In this document: positions 38,144 to 45,915 of the stretch, one piece after another
Position numbering within the stretch: position 1 is the first letter of the stretch
Layout: the number at the start of each line of letters is the position of its first letter
Assembly (NCBI RefSeq): GCF_004923295.1
Contig: NZ_CP039635.1
Location: 888,501 to 952,500, forward strand
DNA from: Azospirillum sp. TSH100
GTDB taxonomy: Bacteria > Pseudomonadota > Alphaproteobacteria > Azospirillales > Azospirillaceae
Direction of reading: 5' to 3'
DNA length: 64,000 bases
The notes under the pieces: generated by a model
The model's database searches: none
What the model saw: the letters and a program-made list of their open reading frames with translations, nothing else
What the model was told of the DNA's origin: nothing
Translations under genes and position numbers: made by a program

Positions 38144-38168
38144 CCCGGCCGCCCTTGCGGCGGCCGGG
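38144..38168 (+). terminator. Hairpin at the end of the dpp operon
   Basis: CCCGGCCGCC / GGCGGCCGGG with a five-base loop, followed by CTATCTTT. The stem is strong but the T-tract weak. Confidence 0.6.
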
Positions 38169-38215
38169 CTATCTTTGATCCACTGTTGCGGCTTCCTTGC
38201 GACGGACTCCGCAGC

Positions 38216-39169
38216 ATGACCCTCCGCACCGCCACCGTTCTCTGCCTGCCGCTTCTGTTTGGTCTCGCCGGTCCGGCCGCCGCGGCCAGTTTCGACTGCG
38301 CCCAGGCCCGCGCCGGATCGGGACGTGCGGAGGAAAAGCTGATCTGTTCTACCCCGGCGCTCAACGCCGCCGATGCGGCGATGGGAGCGGCTTACAAGGC
38401 CCTGTTGGGCGAGCTGGCGGTCGACGAGGCGGGACGCGGCTTCGCCCGCGCCGAACAGCGTGCCTGGGCCGGGCGGCGCAACCGCGCCTGCGGCTTCGGC
38501 CTTCCCGCCGGTGCCGAGTCCGACAGCGGCTTCGGCGATCCGGCCGATTGCCTGCTGGTGGAGACGGAGCGGCGAACGACGCAGCTTGCCGCCCTACGGG
38601 CCGATCCGGCGCTCGGCGCCCGGCTGCGCACGGTTGTGCTGACCGACGGCAAACCCCGAGCCCGCCTGTTCATCCGCGCCGAACGGCCGGAGATCGCCGA
38701 TCCGGCCGTTCCCGGCGCGGCCTTCTTCAATGACACGGTGCGCCGCTTCGTCGAGAGGGAAACCAGCGAATTCCGCAAGAACTCGATCGATCTGCCCGAG
38801 GGGATGGAGGCGGAACTGCTCCTGACCGCCGATGTCCACGTCACCGCCCCCGGCCTGCTGTCGGTCCAGTTCCGGGGCGACGGGGTTCAGGGAAACGGCT
38901 TCCGCTATGCGGCGGGGCTGACGGTGGATCTCGGGCGGGGACGGGTGCCGACCCTGGCGGAGCTGTTCGGCGGCGGTTCCTGGCTTGCAACCGCGACCGC
39001 CGCCTGCCGGGCGGCGCTGGAGCCCGAGATGGCGGCGGAGTGCAGCGGTCCCGAGCTGAAAGACCCGCGCAGCTGGCGCTTCGAGCCGCAGCGGGCGGTG
39101 GCGACCCTGCTGTTGCCGGGCAAGGAGCTGCGGGAAATCGCCATGCCGTTCCATCCGTCCGCCCGCTGA
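38216..39169 (+). CDS. Secreted LprI-like (DUF1311) plus DUF3298-like protein
   Basis: A 317-residue protein with a signal peptide (residues 1 to about 22, ending AAAAS). The mature N-terminus FDCAQARAGSGRAEEKLICS, with the paired cysteines and the following Ala-rich helix, is the LprI/DUF1311 pattern seen in lysozyme-inhibitor-like proteins. The C-terminal half (about residues 130-310) has the beta-rich layout of DUF3298-type proteins (ADVHVTAPGLLSVQF; PTLAELFGGG). Probably periplasmic. No partner genes; function not established. Confidence 0.75.
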   Translation: MTLRTATVLCLPLLFGLAGPAAAASFDCAQARAGSGRAEEKLICSTPALNAADAAMGAAYKALLGELAVDEAGRGFARAEQRAWAGRRNRACGFGLPAGAESDSGFGDPADCLLVETERRTTQLAALRADPALGARLRTVVLTDGKPRARLFIRAERPEIADPAVPGAAFFNDTVRRFVERETSEFRKNSIDLPEGMEAELLLTADVHVTAPGLLSVQFRGDGVQGNGFRYAAGLTVDLGRGRVPTLAELFGGGSWLATATAACRAALEPEMAAECSGPELKDPRSWRFEPQRAVATLLLPGKELREIAMPFHPSAR

Positions 39170-39280
39170 CGCGTCCGCCTAAGGTGTTCTGGGCGCAAAG
39201 CGGTTGTTGAGTGCGGCGGCCGTCTTCTTTACGGTGCGCGCGATTCGTTCATGAGACGTCCTATCAGGGAGAGAGCCGCC

Positions 39281-39769
39281 ATGCCGTCCTTTGACATCGT
39301 GTCCGAGACGGATGTCCACGAGGTCGACAACGCCATCGCCGGCGTCCGTCGCGAGATCGACACCCGGTTCGACTTCAAGGGCTCCAAATGCACGGTCGAG
39401 CGGACCGAGAACGAGATCGTTCTGCTGGCCGACGACGCCACCAAGCTGGAGCAGATGCAGGAACTGCTGCGCGTCTATGTGACCCGCCGCAAGCTGGATG
39501 CCGCGGCGCTCGACTTCTCCGCCAAGCCGGAGCGGGCCGCCGGCGACGCGTTGCGCCACGCCGTGACGATCAAGCAGGGAATTGCGCAGGAGTTGGCGAA
39601 GACCATCGTCAAAGGGATCAAGGACAGCAAGATGAAGGTCCAGGTCTCGATCCAGGGCGACGAACTGCGGGTGACGGGCAAGAAGCGCGACGACCTCCAG
39701 GACGCCATCGCCCTGGTCAAGCGGATGGGCATCGAGCAGCCGCTGCAATATCAGAACTTCCGCGACTGA
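39281..39769 (+). CDS. yajQ: YajQ-family cyclic-di-GMP-binding protein
   Basis: A 162-residue protein of the UPF0234 family with two ferredoxin-like folds. Landmarks: MPSFDIVSETDVHEVDNAIA, TRFDFKGSKCTVERTENEI, KPERAAGDALRHAVTIKQGI and QVSIQGDELRVTGKKRDDLQ, the last being the family signature. YajQ proteins bind nucleotides and in Xanthomonas c-di-GMP. Start at 39281 with AGGGAGAG in front. It is the only gene of its unit. Confidence 0.95.
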   Translation: MPSFDIVSETDVHEVDNAIAGVRREIDTRFDFKGSKCTVERTENEIVLLADDATKLEQMQELLRVYVTRRKLDAAALDFSAKPERAAGDALRHAVTIKQGIAQELAKTIVKGIKDSKMKVQVSIQGDELRVTGKKRDDLQDAIALVKRMGIEQPLQYQNFRD

Positions 39770-39781
39770 CGGGTCGCGGTC

Positions 39782-39843
39782 GGTGGGCAAGGCTTGCCGG
39801 CCGGTGGGAAACTTATGCCGGGTGGCTGGGTAATTTTTGCCGG
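39782..39843. promoter_or_regulatory. Three helically phased repeats, candidate enhancer (UAS)
   Basis: GGTGGGCAAGGCTTGCCGG (39782-39800), GGTGGGAAACTTATGCCGG (39803-39821) and GCTGGGTAATTTTTGCCGG (39825-39843) repeat every 21-22 nt, two helical turns. Each has a GG-N-AA...TTGCC dyad core. They lie 53-128 nt upstream of a sigma-54 promoter, the usual place for enhancer-binding protein sites. Read on the other strand the core CCGGCAA resembles FlbD ftr elements of Caulobacter flagellar promoters, from memory only. Confidence 0.55.
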
Positions 39844-39895
39844 TCAAATCGTCGCAGGGGCGGTGCTGCCCCTTGTGAATCGCCGGTTGTGCTGA

Positions 39896-39910
39896 TGGCG
39901 TGATTTTTGC
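39896..39910 (+). promoter_or_regulatory. Sigma-54 promoter
   Basis: TGGCGTGATTTTTGC matches the RpoN -24/-12 consensus TGGCACGN4TTGC at 13 of the fixed and free positions, with GG and GC exactly 10 nt apart. Expected transcription start is near 39921, 30 nt before the orphan gene. Confidence 0.65.
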
Positions 39911-39914
39911 GTGG

Positions 39915-39945
39915 TCCCCTGCGGTTCGCCACTAACCGCAGGGGA
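39915..39945. promoter_or_regulatory. Inverted repeat covering the Shine-Dalgarno site
   Basis: TCCCCTGCGGTT (39915-39926) and AACCGCAGGGGA (39934-39945) are perfectly complementary over 12 bp. The second arm contains the AGGGGA ribosome-binding site, 7 nt before the ATG. An RNA starting upstream of 39915 would hide the site; one starting at the sigma-54 position near 39921 would lose half of the first arm and leave it more open. Confidence 0.6.
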
Positions 39946-39952
39946 TCGTCCC

Positions 39953-40360
39953 ATGTCGATGATGGCCAACAGCGAGGCCACGCAAGCGATGCGCATCCGG
40001 GCGGAAGACGTCCTGGAGCGCAAGGGGACGTCCGCGTCCCGGCAGGCGGGTGCGCTGGCCGGTCAGTTCGCGGCGATGCTCGAAACCCTGAACGGGGTGG
40101 GAGAGGGTGGCGCCTCGGGTGTCGACGCCACGGGCGTGGTGCCGAACGCCCAGCCCTCGGTGCGTCTCGGCGTCGGTGCCGTGACGCTCTTCGCGCAGGA
40201 GGACGGGCAGGCAGCGGCCGGCATGGACCAGACCGCCCCGGTGCCCGACCCGCAGGATCCGGCGACGGCGATGCAGGTGGTGGACAGCGCCATCCAGAAT
40301 GGCGACGGCGCCAATTTCCGCTGGCTGACCACCCTGCTGACACAGAACTCCGCGGCCTGA
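39953..40360 (+). CDS. Orphan small protein under a sigma-54 promoter
   Basis: A 135-residue protein, MSMMANSEATQAMRIRAEDV at the start. The first third is helical (SRQAGALAGQFAAMLETLNG), the middle is low-complexity with many Ala, Gly, Val and Pro, and a helix closes the C-terminus (NFRWLTTLLTQNSAA). No signal peptide or membrane segment. The QFAAMLETL stretch faintly recalls the rod-binding region of FlgJ-like proteins, which would fit sigma-54 control of flagellar genes, but this is weak. Not otherwise recognised. Confidence 0.65.
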   Translation: MSMMANSEATQAMRIRAEDVLERKGTSASRQAGALAGQFAAMLETLNGVGEGGASGVDATGVVPNAQPSVRLGVGAVTLFAQEDGQAAAGMDQTAPVPDPQDPATAMQVVDSAIQNGDGANFRWLTTLLTQNSAA

Positions 40361-40385
40361 GCAGGACCGCTTTCAAGAAATCCGT

Positions 40386-40616
40386 TCAGAACCCCCGGCC
40401 GAACTCGGCCCAGGACAGCGCAACGTCCGGCGACTCCGGCTTGCGCTTGCCCCCGCCGTGGCGGGTGCGGAAGCCGGCGAACAGATCCGGCAGGGCGACG
40501 TGGAGGAACCCCTCGGAAGCAGCGATACCCGCAGGGGCGAATCCGGCCGGAGCCAGAGTGGCGGGGACCAGAAGGGCAGGGCCGGCGAACAGGCTGGTCA
40601 GGACGCTGGACATCAT
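40386..40616 (-). CDS. Small hypothetical protein with hydrophobic N-terminus
   Basis: A 76-residue protein. The two adjacent ATGs at 40616 have AGGGGA six bases upstream, a good RBS. The N-terminus MMSSVLTSLFAGPALLVPAT is hydrophobic and Ala/Pro-rich, like a signal or anchor segment; the C-terminus is charged (RTRHGGGKRKPES). Not recognised. Its promoter region contains GntR-type operator site 3, so it may belong to the oxalate regulon or the site may act only on oxlT. Confidence 0.5.
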   Translation of the reverse strand: MMSSVLTSLFAGPALLVPATLAPAGFAPAGIAASEGFLHVALPDLFAGFRTRHGGGKRKPESPDVALSWAEFGRGF

Positions 40617-40703
40617 GTGATTTCCCCTGGCTGCGGCGCAGCTTCTCAGCGCCGTTGGACATGACCGGATCATGCGCCCTCCGCTCGCACCGCAACAAGA
40701 TAT

Positions 40704-40726
40704 TCTGTATACCAGATACCGTATTT
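40704..40726. promoter_or_regulatory. GntR-type operator, site 3 (upstream of oxlT, distal)
   Basis: Read on the minus strand, AAATACGGTATCTGGTATAC, nearly identical over 16 bases to site 1 before panE. It is about 250 nt upstream of oxlT and 90 nt upstream of the small minus-strand gene. Confidence 0.6.
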
Positions 40727-40857
40727 CAAATATGTGTGCGTTGCATGGCTGGGCCTCGACAGTTTAGTTCGTGAGGCGAGCAATCGGTGCATGCCTGATC
40801 TCGTGAAAAGGCAAGCCTTTTCAAAGCATTCCACGATGTGGAAAAGAATAACGCATT

Positions 40858-40881
40858 CCGTATCTGGTATTTGGAATACGG
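40858..40881. promoter_or_regulatory. GntR-type operator, site 4 (upstream of oxlT, proximal)
   Basis: CCGTATCTGGTAT followed by TTGGAATACGG: the CCGTAT / ATACGG ends form a dyad around the shared TATCTGGTAT core. It lies about 95 nt before the oxlT start and 150 nt from site 3, a spacing that would allow looping by a dimer-of-dimers. Confidence 0.6.
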
Positions 40882-40974
40882 ATTGTTGAGGAGCACAGTC
40901 ATCCCCGAACGGCGCAAGAGGCGGTGTGAACCCGGCTCGATCCTGCGCCCCCACGCTCAACGGGACTTTGGGGC

Positions 40975-42270
40975 ATGACCACAGAGACGACCGAAGACCG
41001 CGGTCTTCTGAACAACAAATGGTTCCAGCTCAGCGTCGGCCTGCTGTGCATGGCGATGATCGCGAACCTGCAATATGGCTGGACGCTGTTCGTCGATCCC
41101 ATCGATGCCAAGCATGGCTGGGGACGCGCAGCCATCCAGATCGCCTTTTCCATCTTCGTCTTCACCGAAACCTGGCTGGTTCCGGTCGAGGGCTGGTTCG
41201 TCGACCGCTACGGCCCCCAGGTTGTGGTGCTGGTCGGCAGCCTGCTGGTCGGCGGCTCCTGGGTGATCGACAGCCAGGCCTCCTCGCTGCCGATGCTCTA
41301 CACCGCGGCGGTGATCTCCGGCATCGGCGCCGGCTGCGTCTACGGCACCTGCGTCGGCAACGCGCTGAAATGGTTCCCGCAGCAGCGCGGTCTTGCCGCG
41401 GGCGTGACCGCCGCCGGCTTCGGCGCCGGTGCCGGCGCCACGGTCATTCCCATTGCCAACATGATCGCCGCCCAAGGCTACGAGCAGGCCTTCCTGGTCT
41501 TCGGCATCGGACAGGGCGTGGTGATCTTCGTGCTGTCCTTCTTCCTGCGCAAGGCGCCGAAGTCGCAGGCGGTGGCGCGCAAGAGCGGGCTTGCCCAGAC
41601 CAAGGTCGACCATCCGCCGTCCCGCGTCATCCGCACGCCGGTCTTCTGGCTGCTCTATGTCATGTTCGTGATGGTGGCCTCCGGCGGCCTGATGGCGGCT
41701 GCCCAGATCGCGCCGATCGCCCATGACTTCCACGTCGCCGATTCGCCGATCAACATGTTCGGCCTGATCCTGCCGGCCCTGACGCTGGCGATCTCCATCG
41801 ACCGCATCCTCGATGGTGCCGGCCGGCCCTTCTTCGGCTGGGTGTCCGACCGCATCGGCCGCGAGAACACCATGTTCATCGCCTTCGGCATCGCGGCGCT
41901 GGCCATCATCCTGGTGACGCAGCTCGGCCGCAACCCGGTCATGTTCGTGATCTTCACCGCGATGTTCTTCTGCGTGTTCGGCGAGATCTACAGCCTGTTC
42001 CCGGCCACCGCCGGCGACACCTTCGGCTCGAAGTTCGCGGCGACCAACGCCGGCATGCTCTACACCGCGAAGGGCACGGCGGCGCTGCTGGTTCCGCTCA
42101 GCAGCATCATCGCCAGCCATTTCGGCTGGCACGCCGTGTTCTACATCGCCGCCAGCTTCAATCTGGTTGCTGCGGTGCTGGCGCTGTTCGTCCTCAAGCC
42201 TCTGCGCGCGGCCTTCATCCAGGCCGACGATTACGGCTTGCAGGCGGCTCCCGTCACCGTGGAGCGCTGA
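40975..42270 (+). CDS. oxlT: Oxalate/formate antiporter, MFS
   Basis: A 431-residue 12-helix major facilitator protein. It contains both charged residues central to the Oxalobacter antiporter: Arg284 in ILDGAGRPFFGWVSDRIGRE (OxlT Arg272) and Lys366 in AGMLYTAKGTAALLVPL (OxlT Lys355). OxlT exchanges oxalate for formate, so it would bring in the substrate of Frc and export the product. It is 25 kb from oxc-frc but carries two copies of the same operator. RBS is weak (GGGACTTTGGGGC). Confidence 0.92.
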   Translation: MTTETTEDRGLLNNKWFQLSVGLLCMAMIANLQYGWTLFVDPIDAKHGWGRAAIQIAFSIFVFTETWLVPVEGWFVDRYGPQVVVLVGSLLVGGSWVIDSQASSLPMLYTAAVISGIGAGCVYGTCVGNALKWFPQQRGLAAGVTAAGFGAGAGATVIPIANMIAAQGYEQAFLVFGIGQGVVIFVLSFFLRKAPKSQAVARKSGLAQTKVDHPPSRVIRTPVFWLLYVMFVMVASGGLMAAAQIAPIAHDFHVADSPINMFGLILPALTLAISIDRILDGAGRPFFGWVSDRIGRENTMFIAFGIAALAIILVTQLGRNPVMFVIFTAMFFCVFGEIYSLFPATAGDTFGSKFAATNAGMLYTAKGTAALLVPLSSIIASHFGWHAVFYIAASFNLVAAVLALFVLKPLRAAFIQADDYGLQAAPVTVER

Positions 42271-42282
42271 GGGCAGTCTTTC

Positions 42283-43185
42283 TCAACGCCCCAGCTTCGC
42301 CCAGGCCGCCCAATCGTCGAGAGAGGTGCGGGCGGCAGCGACCAGTGCATCGGCGAATGCCTCATGCGCCCCGGCCTCCATGGCCGGGGCGTCGCCGTAT
42401 CCGGTCCCCAGCCCAGTCCGAAGCCCCAGCCGCCGCAGCATGCCACGCTCCTGCTGCACCACGCGCAACCGAACCTTCTCGCCGAAGCGCCCGCGCATGA
42501 CCGAGCGGATGTCGCCCAGCCCGTCGATCAGCCCGAGCGCCAGCGCCTTTCGCCCGGCCCAGAAGGCGCCGGAGAACAGCTCCTCCTCCGGTCCGGCCAG
42601 CCGGCCGCCCCGCCGTGCCCGCACCATCGCCTTGAACGCCTCATGCACGTCGGCCTGAAGCGCCTTCAGATGGGCGACGCCATCTTCCCGTTCGGGCGAG
42701 AAGGGGTCGAGCAGCACCTTCTTGTCGCCGGCTGTGTAGAGACGCCGTTCGATGCCGTGACGCTCGATCAGCCCATGCAGTCCGAAGCCGGACGACACCA
42801 CGCCGATCGACCCGACGATGGAGCTTTCGTCGGCCCAGATCTCGTCCGCCGCGCAGGCCAGCCAATAGCCGCCCGACGCCGCCGCATCCTCGCAGAAGGC
42901 GAAAACCGGCACCTTCTTCTCGTCCGCCAGATCGCGGATCCGCTTGGCGATCAGCGCCGACTGCACCGGCGAGCCACCGGGCGAGTTGATGATCAGCGCC
43001 ACCGCCTTCTGGTCCTTGGGTGCGAAGGCGCGTTCCAGCAGCGGGGCGACGCCGGCCAGCGACAGGCCGGAGCGCAGGGGGCCGCCCTGGCCGATGACCC
43101 CGGTCAGGCTGACGACGGACACCAGCGGCCCGGCCTTGCGCCAGGGGCCGAAGGGAAGTTTGGCGAGGAGGGAGTGCAGGCTCAT
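42283..43185 (-). CDS. S49-family serine peptidase (SppA/SohB-like)
   Basis: A 300-residue protease of the signal-peptide-peptidase family. The Ser nucleophile is in EDAAASGGYWLACAADEIWA and the general-base lysine in the following domain (TAGDKKVLLDPFSPE); the LIINSPGGSPVQSALIAKRI block is the typical SppA motif. It lacks an obvious N-terminal signal anchor (MSLHSLLAKLPFGPWRKAGP) so may be soluble. Convergent with oxlT, 12 nt apart. Confidence 0.9.
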   Translation of the reverse strand: MSLHSLLAKLPFGPWRKAGPLVSVVSLTGVIGQGGPLRSGLSLAGVAPLLERAFAPKDQKAVALIINSPGGSPVQSALIAKRIRDLADEKKVPVFAFCEDAAASGGYWLACAADEIWADESSIVGSIGVVSSGFGLHGLIERHGIERRLYTAGDKKVLLDPFSPEREDGVAHLKALQADVHEAFKAMVRARRGGRLAGPEEELFSGAFWAGRKALALGLIDGLGDIRSVMRGRFGEKVRLRVVQQERGMLRRLGLRTGLGTGYGDAPAMEAGAHEAFADALVAAARTSLDDWAAWAKLGR

Positions 43186-43245
43186 GCCGGCAGAGATGGG
43201 AGTGTCGTCTCCCGATTGAAAGGCTCCGCCCCCGCTAAATAAGGA

Positions 43246-44016
43246 TCAGAACACGAGCGCTTCGGCGTCGCGCAGAACCCGCTCCGCCTCCGGGCTGTAG
43301 CCGCCTTCGGCCCTGTGCACGGTCAGGCCGGCGGTCAGGCGGGCCGGCGCCTTGCCGCCCTTGCGGGCGACCAGCAGCAGCCGCTTCGCCTCCACCCCCG
43401 GCTTGGGCCAAAGCGGCACCAGGATCAGGCTGCCGAAGCGACCGCGCAGCGCGTCGAGGATATCGTCGATCCGGTCGGCGCGATGGACCATTGTCAGGGT
43501 TCCGCGCGGCTTCAGCATGCGGCTGGCGAAGCGCACCCAGTCTGCCAGCCCCGCTGCGCCCTCCACATTCGCCGCCGCCTTCCAGTCGTCGGGCGGGATG
43601 CTGGCGGCGCCGGCCTTCAGGTAGGGCGGATTCATCATCACCCGGTCGAATCCAGCGCTGCCGAACGTCTCCGGTGGGGCCAGCAGGTCGCCCTCCACCA
43701 CCGTCACCCGCTCCGCGACACCGCTCAGGTCGGCATTGCGGCGGGCGAAGGCGCAGGCGTCGGCCCGCTGTTCCAGTCCGACCACCATAACCTCCGGCAC
43801 CCGGACGGCGAGGCACAGTGCCGCAGCCCCGGTGCCGGTGCCGACATCCAGCACCCGCTCGCCGGCGCTTGCGGCGGTAAGTGCGGCGAGGAAGACCGGA
43901 TCGATGGCGGCGCGATAGCCCCCCTCCGGCTGGAGGAGCCTCACCCGGCCGTTCAGCAGGAAATCCACCGGGGTCTCAGGACTTGGTTGCGAAACCGGAA
44001 CGATTGGCCTGGTCAC
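43246..44016 (-). CDS. TrmN6-like tRNA/RNA adenine-N6 methyltransferase
   Basis: A 256-residue class I SAM-dependent methyltransferase. SAM motif I is VLDVGTGTGAAALCLAVR and the catalytic motif is NPPY in DRVMMNPPYLKAG, as in N6-adenine enzymes such as TrmN6 (tRNA1(Val) A37). The start overlaps the upstream DUF2007 gene by 4 nt, showing translational coupling. Substrate specificity is inferred from family only. Confidence 0.88.
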   Translation of the reverse strand: MTRPIVPVSQPSPETPVDFLLNGRVRLLQPEGGYRAAIDPVFLAALTAASAGERVLDVGTGTGAAALCLAVRVPEVMVVGLEQRADACAFARRNADLSGVAERVTVVEGDLLAPPETFGSAGFDRVMMNPPYLKAGAASIPPDDWKAAANVEGAAGLADWVRFASRMLKPRGTLTMVHRADRIDDILDALRGRFGSLILVPLWPKPGVEAKRLLLVARKGGKAPARLTAGLTVHRAEGGYSPEAERVLRDAEALVF

Positions 44017-44219
44017 GCTTCGCCAGCCTCGCGCAGGATGCGGACGGCCTGTGCGGCGTCCTCCGTATCGACCATCAGCCGCCGGGGAATGGCGCCGATG
44101 GAGCCCTCCAGAATGCTGGTGTGGCTGTCCAGCACGATGGCCTCGATTCCGGCATCGGCCAGCAGGGCGACCAGCCAGGACAGGCGGACGGGATCGGTGG
44201 TGCGCAGCAATTCGGTCAT
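44013..44219 (-). CDS. DUF2007 domain protein
   Basis: A 68-residue protein that is a single DUF2007 domain: LLRTTDPVRLSWLVALLADA then AIVLDSHTSILEGSIG and RLMVDTEDAAQAVRIL. The fold resembles PII/ACT-like sensor domains and the family is described as putative signal transducers. It overlaps the methyltransferase by 4 nt, and this gene pair is a frequent alphaproteobacterial arrangement. Divergent from the prenyl synthase gene. Confidence 0.85.
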   Translation of the reverse strand: MTELLRTTDPVRLSWLVALLADAGIEAIVLDSHTSILEGSIGAIPRRLMVDTEDAAQAVRILREAGEA

Positions 44220-44319
44220 TGTGTCTCGAAATAACGGTCCCCTGCGGACTTGACCGAAGAGGCTAGGCCGTTATGCTCCCTAGCGCAAATTCTGGCGTCA
44301 ATCATCCGTGGAGTCGACC

Positions 44320-45336
44320 TTGGCGGTCGTGACCAACTTCGAGCCGAAACGGCGCAAGTCTACCCCGCTCGACGACCTGACCGCTTTGGTGGCCGAGGAC
44401 CTCAGCGCCGTCAACCAGATCATCCTCGACCGCATGCAGTCGTCGGTGGAGATGATTCCCCAGCTGGCCGGCTATCTGATCGCCGCAGGCGGCAAGCGCC
44501 TGCGCCCGGTGCTGACGCTGGCCGCCGCCAACCTGTGCGGTTACCAGGGGGAGCATCACCGGCTGCTTGCCGCGGTGGTGGAGTTCATCCACAGCGCCAC
44601 GCTGCTGCACGACGATGTCGTCGATGAAAGCGATCTGCGCCGCGGCATGGCTTCGGCCAACGCGGTGTTCGGCAACAAGGCCAGCGTGCTGGTCGGCGAT
44701 TTCCTGTTCTCCCGCGCCTTCGAGATGATGGTGGAGGTGCAGTCGCTCGACGTGCTGCGCATCCTGTCCGGCGCGTCGGCCATCATCGCCGAGGGCGAGG
44801 TGCTGCAACTGCGCACCACCAACGACACCGAGACCAGCGAGCAGGCCTACCTTGAGGTCATCAAGGGCAAGACGGCCGAGCTGTTCGCCGCCGCCTGCCG
44901 CGTCGGCGCCGTCGTCGCCAACCGCCCCCAGGCGGAGGAGCTGGCTCTCTACGATTACGGGATGAATCTCGGCATCGCCTTCCAGCTGGTCGACGACGTG
45001 CTGGATTACTCGGCCTTGCAGGCGAAGCTCGGCAAGACGGTCGGTGACGATTTCCGCGAGGGCAAGATCACCCTGCCGGTCGTCCTGGCCTTCCGCCGCG
45101 GCAACGACGAGGAGCGCGCCTTCTGGCGCCGGGTGATGGAGGATCTGGACCAGAAGGACGGCGACCTGGAGCATGCCCAGGTGCTGATGGCCCGGCATAA
45201 CGCCCTGAAGGACACGGTGGAGCGGGCGCGCCATTACGGCGCCATCGCCCGCGACAGCCTGGGCCTGTTCGCCGATGGGCCGATCAAGCAGGCCCTGCTG
45301 GAAGTCATTGATTTCGTGATCGATCGCGATTTCTGA
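44320..45336 (+). CDS. ispB: All-trans polyprenyl diphosphate synthase (octa/decaprenyl; ubiquinone side chain)
   Basis: A 338-residue trans-prenyltransferase. The first aspartate-rich motif is LLHDDVVDESD and the second is FQLVDDVLDYS; GGKRLRPVL and the KGKTAELF segment are also typical. Small residues before the first motif suit long products (C40-C50) for ubiquinone. The TTG at 44320 has GGAG six bases upstream; a GTG at 44308 gives four more residues but no RBS. Divergent from the DUF2007 gene and followed by the tRNA-Pro genes. Confidence 0.92.
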   Translation: MAVVTNFEPKRRKSTPLDDLTALVAEDLSAVNQIILDRMQSSVEMIPQLAGYLIAAGGKRLRPVLTLAAANLCGYQGEHHRLLAAVVEFIHSATLLHDDVVDESDLRRGMASANAVFGNKASVLVGDFLFSRAFEMMVEVQSLDVLRILSGASAIIAEGEVLQLRTTNDTETSEQAYLEVIKGKTAELFAAACRVGAVVANRPQAEELALYDYGMNLGIAFQLVDDVLDYSALQAKLGKTVGDDFREGKITLPVVLAFRRGNDEERAFWRRVMEDLDQKDGDLEHAQVLMARHNALKDTVERARHYGAIARDSLGLFADGPIKQALLEVIDFVIDRDF

Positions 45337-45408
45337 CACGCGGTCAGGGGGGGTGCCGGGAGGCGGATCGGCGGCCCGGATCTTTTTGACGATGACGCAT
45401 TTTTTGCG

Positions 45409-45437
45409 TTGCGCACCCGGGCCGGACCGTTTATACA
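45409..45437 (+). promoter_or_regulatory. Promoter of tRNA-Pro copy 1
   Basis: TTGCGC (45409-45414), 17-nt spacer, TATACA (45432-45437). The same hexamers and spacing precede copy 2 although the spacer sequence differs. Confidence 0.75.
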
Positions 45438-45492
45438 CCCCCTCCACCGGCGGACGACGCGTTCCAAAGCGACGGACCGCCGGTGACAGGAC

Positions 45493-45569
45493 CGGAGAGT
45501 AGCTCAGCCTGGTAGAGCACTGCTTTCGGGAGGCAGGGGCCGGAGGTTCGAATCCTCTCTCTCCGACCA
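45493..45569 (+). tRNA. tRNA-Pro(CGG), copy 1
   Basis: 77 nt with encoded CCA. Acceptor arms CGGAGAG / CTCTCCG, D-arm GCTC/GAGC, anticodon stem CTGCT/GGCAG around loop TTCGGGA (anticodon CGG), T-arm GGAGG/CCTCT with TTCGAAT. Reads proline CCG codons. Confidence 0.97.
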
Positions 45570-45578
45570 ACATGACAG

Positions 45579-45604
45579 GGGCTTCCGGAGAAATCCGGGA
45601 GCCC
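45579..45604 (+). terminator. Hairpin after tRNA-Pro copy 1
   Basis: GGGCTTCCGGA / TCCGGGAGCCC with a GAAA loop, then TTCGTCGTTTC. Identical after copy 2. Confidence 0.6.
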
Positions 45605-45719
45605 TTCGTCGTTTCAGGGTCCTGCTCGGTCCGTCAGATCGTCCCCTTCAAACTGGGCCCCCAAATTGGCCCCCCAAATCGGCATGGCAAAAATGCTGCG
45701 GACGGGCTGTGACTTTGCA

Positions 45720-45748
45720 TTGCGCCATCGGCCGGAAACGTTTATACA
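45720..45748 (+). promoter_or_regulatory. Promoter of tRNA-Pro copy 2
   Basis: TTGCGC (45720-45725), 17-nt spacer, TATACA (45743-45748). Conservation of hexamers over a changed spacer supports function. Confidence 0.75.
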
Positions 45749-45803
45749 CCCGCTCCACCGGCGGACGGCGCACTCCAAAGTGACAGGCCGCCGGTGACAG
45801 GAC

Positions 45804-45880
45804 CGGAGAGTAGCTCAGCCTGGTAGAGCACTGCTTTCGGGAGGCAGGGGCCGGAGGTTCGAATCCTCTCTCTCCGACCA
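45804..45880 (+). tRNA. tRNA-Pro(CGG), copy 2
   Basis: Identical to the copy at 45493 over all 77 nt, including CCA and anticodon CGG. Confidence 0.97.
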
Positions 45881-45889
45881 ACATGACAG

Positions 45890-45915
45890 GGGCTTCCGGA
45901 GAAATCCGGGAGCCC
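45890..45915 (+). terminator. Hairpin after tRNA-Pro copy 2
   Basis: Same hairpin as after copy 1, GGGCTTCCGGA / TCCGGGAGCCC with GAAA loop. Confidence 0.6.

Larger units (their letters stand above)
45404..45618. repeat. Duplicated segment carrying tRNA-Pro, copy 1
   Basis: A 215-nt unit, promoter through 3' flank, is repeated 311 nt downstream (45715-45929). The tRNA and its 3' flank are identical and the 5' flank about 85-90% identical, so copies have been homogenised or the tRNA part is selected. Confidence 0.9.

Noticed and set aside
45648..45884. Frame starting [18 protein letters not shown] antisense to the tRNA-Pro copies
   Set aside because: A well-known spurious translation of tRNA genes; also occurs opposite copy 1.
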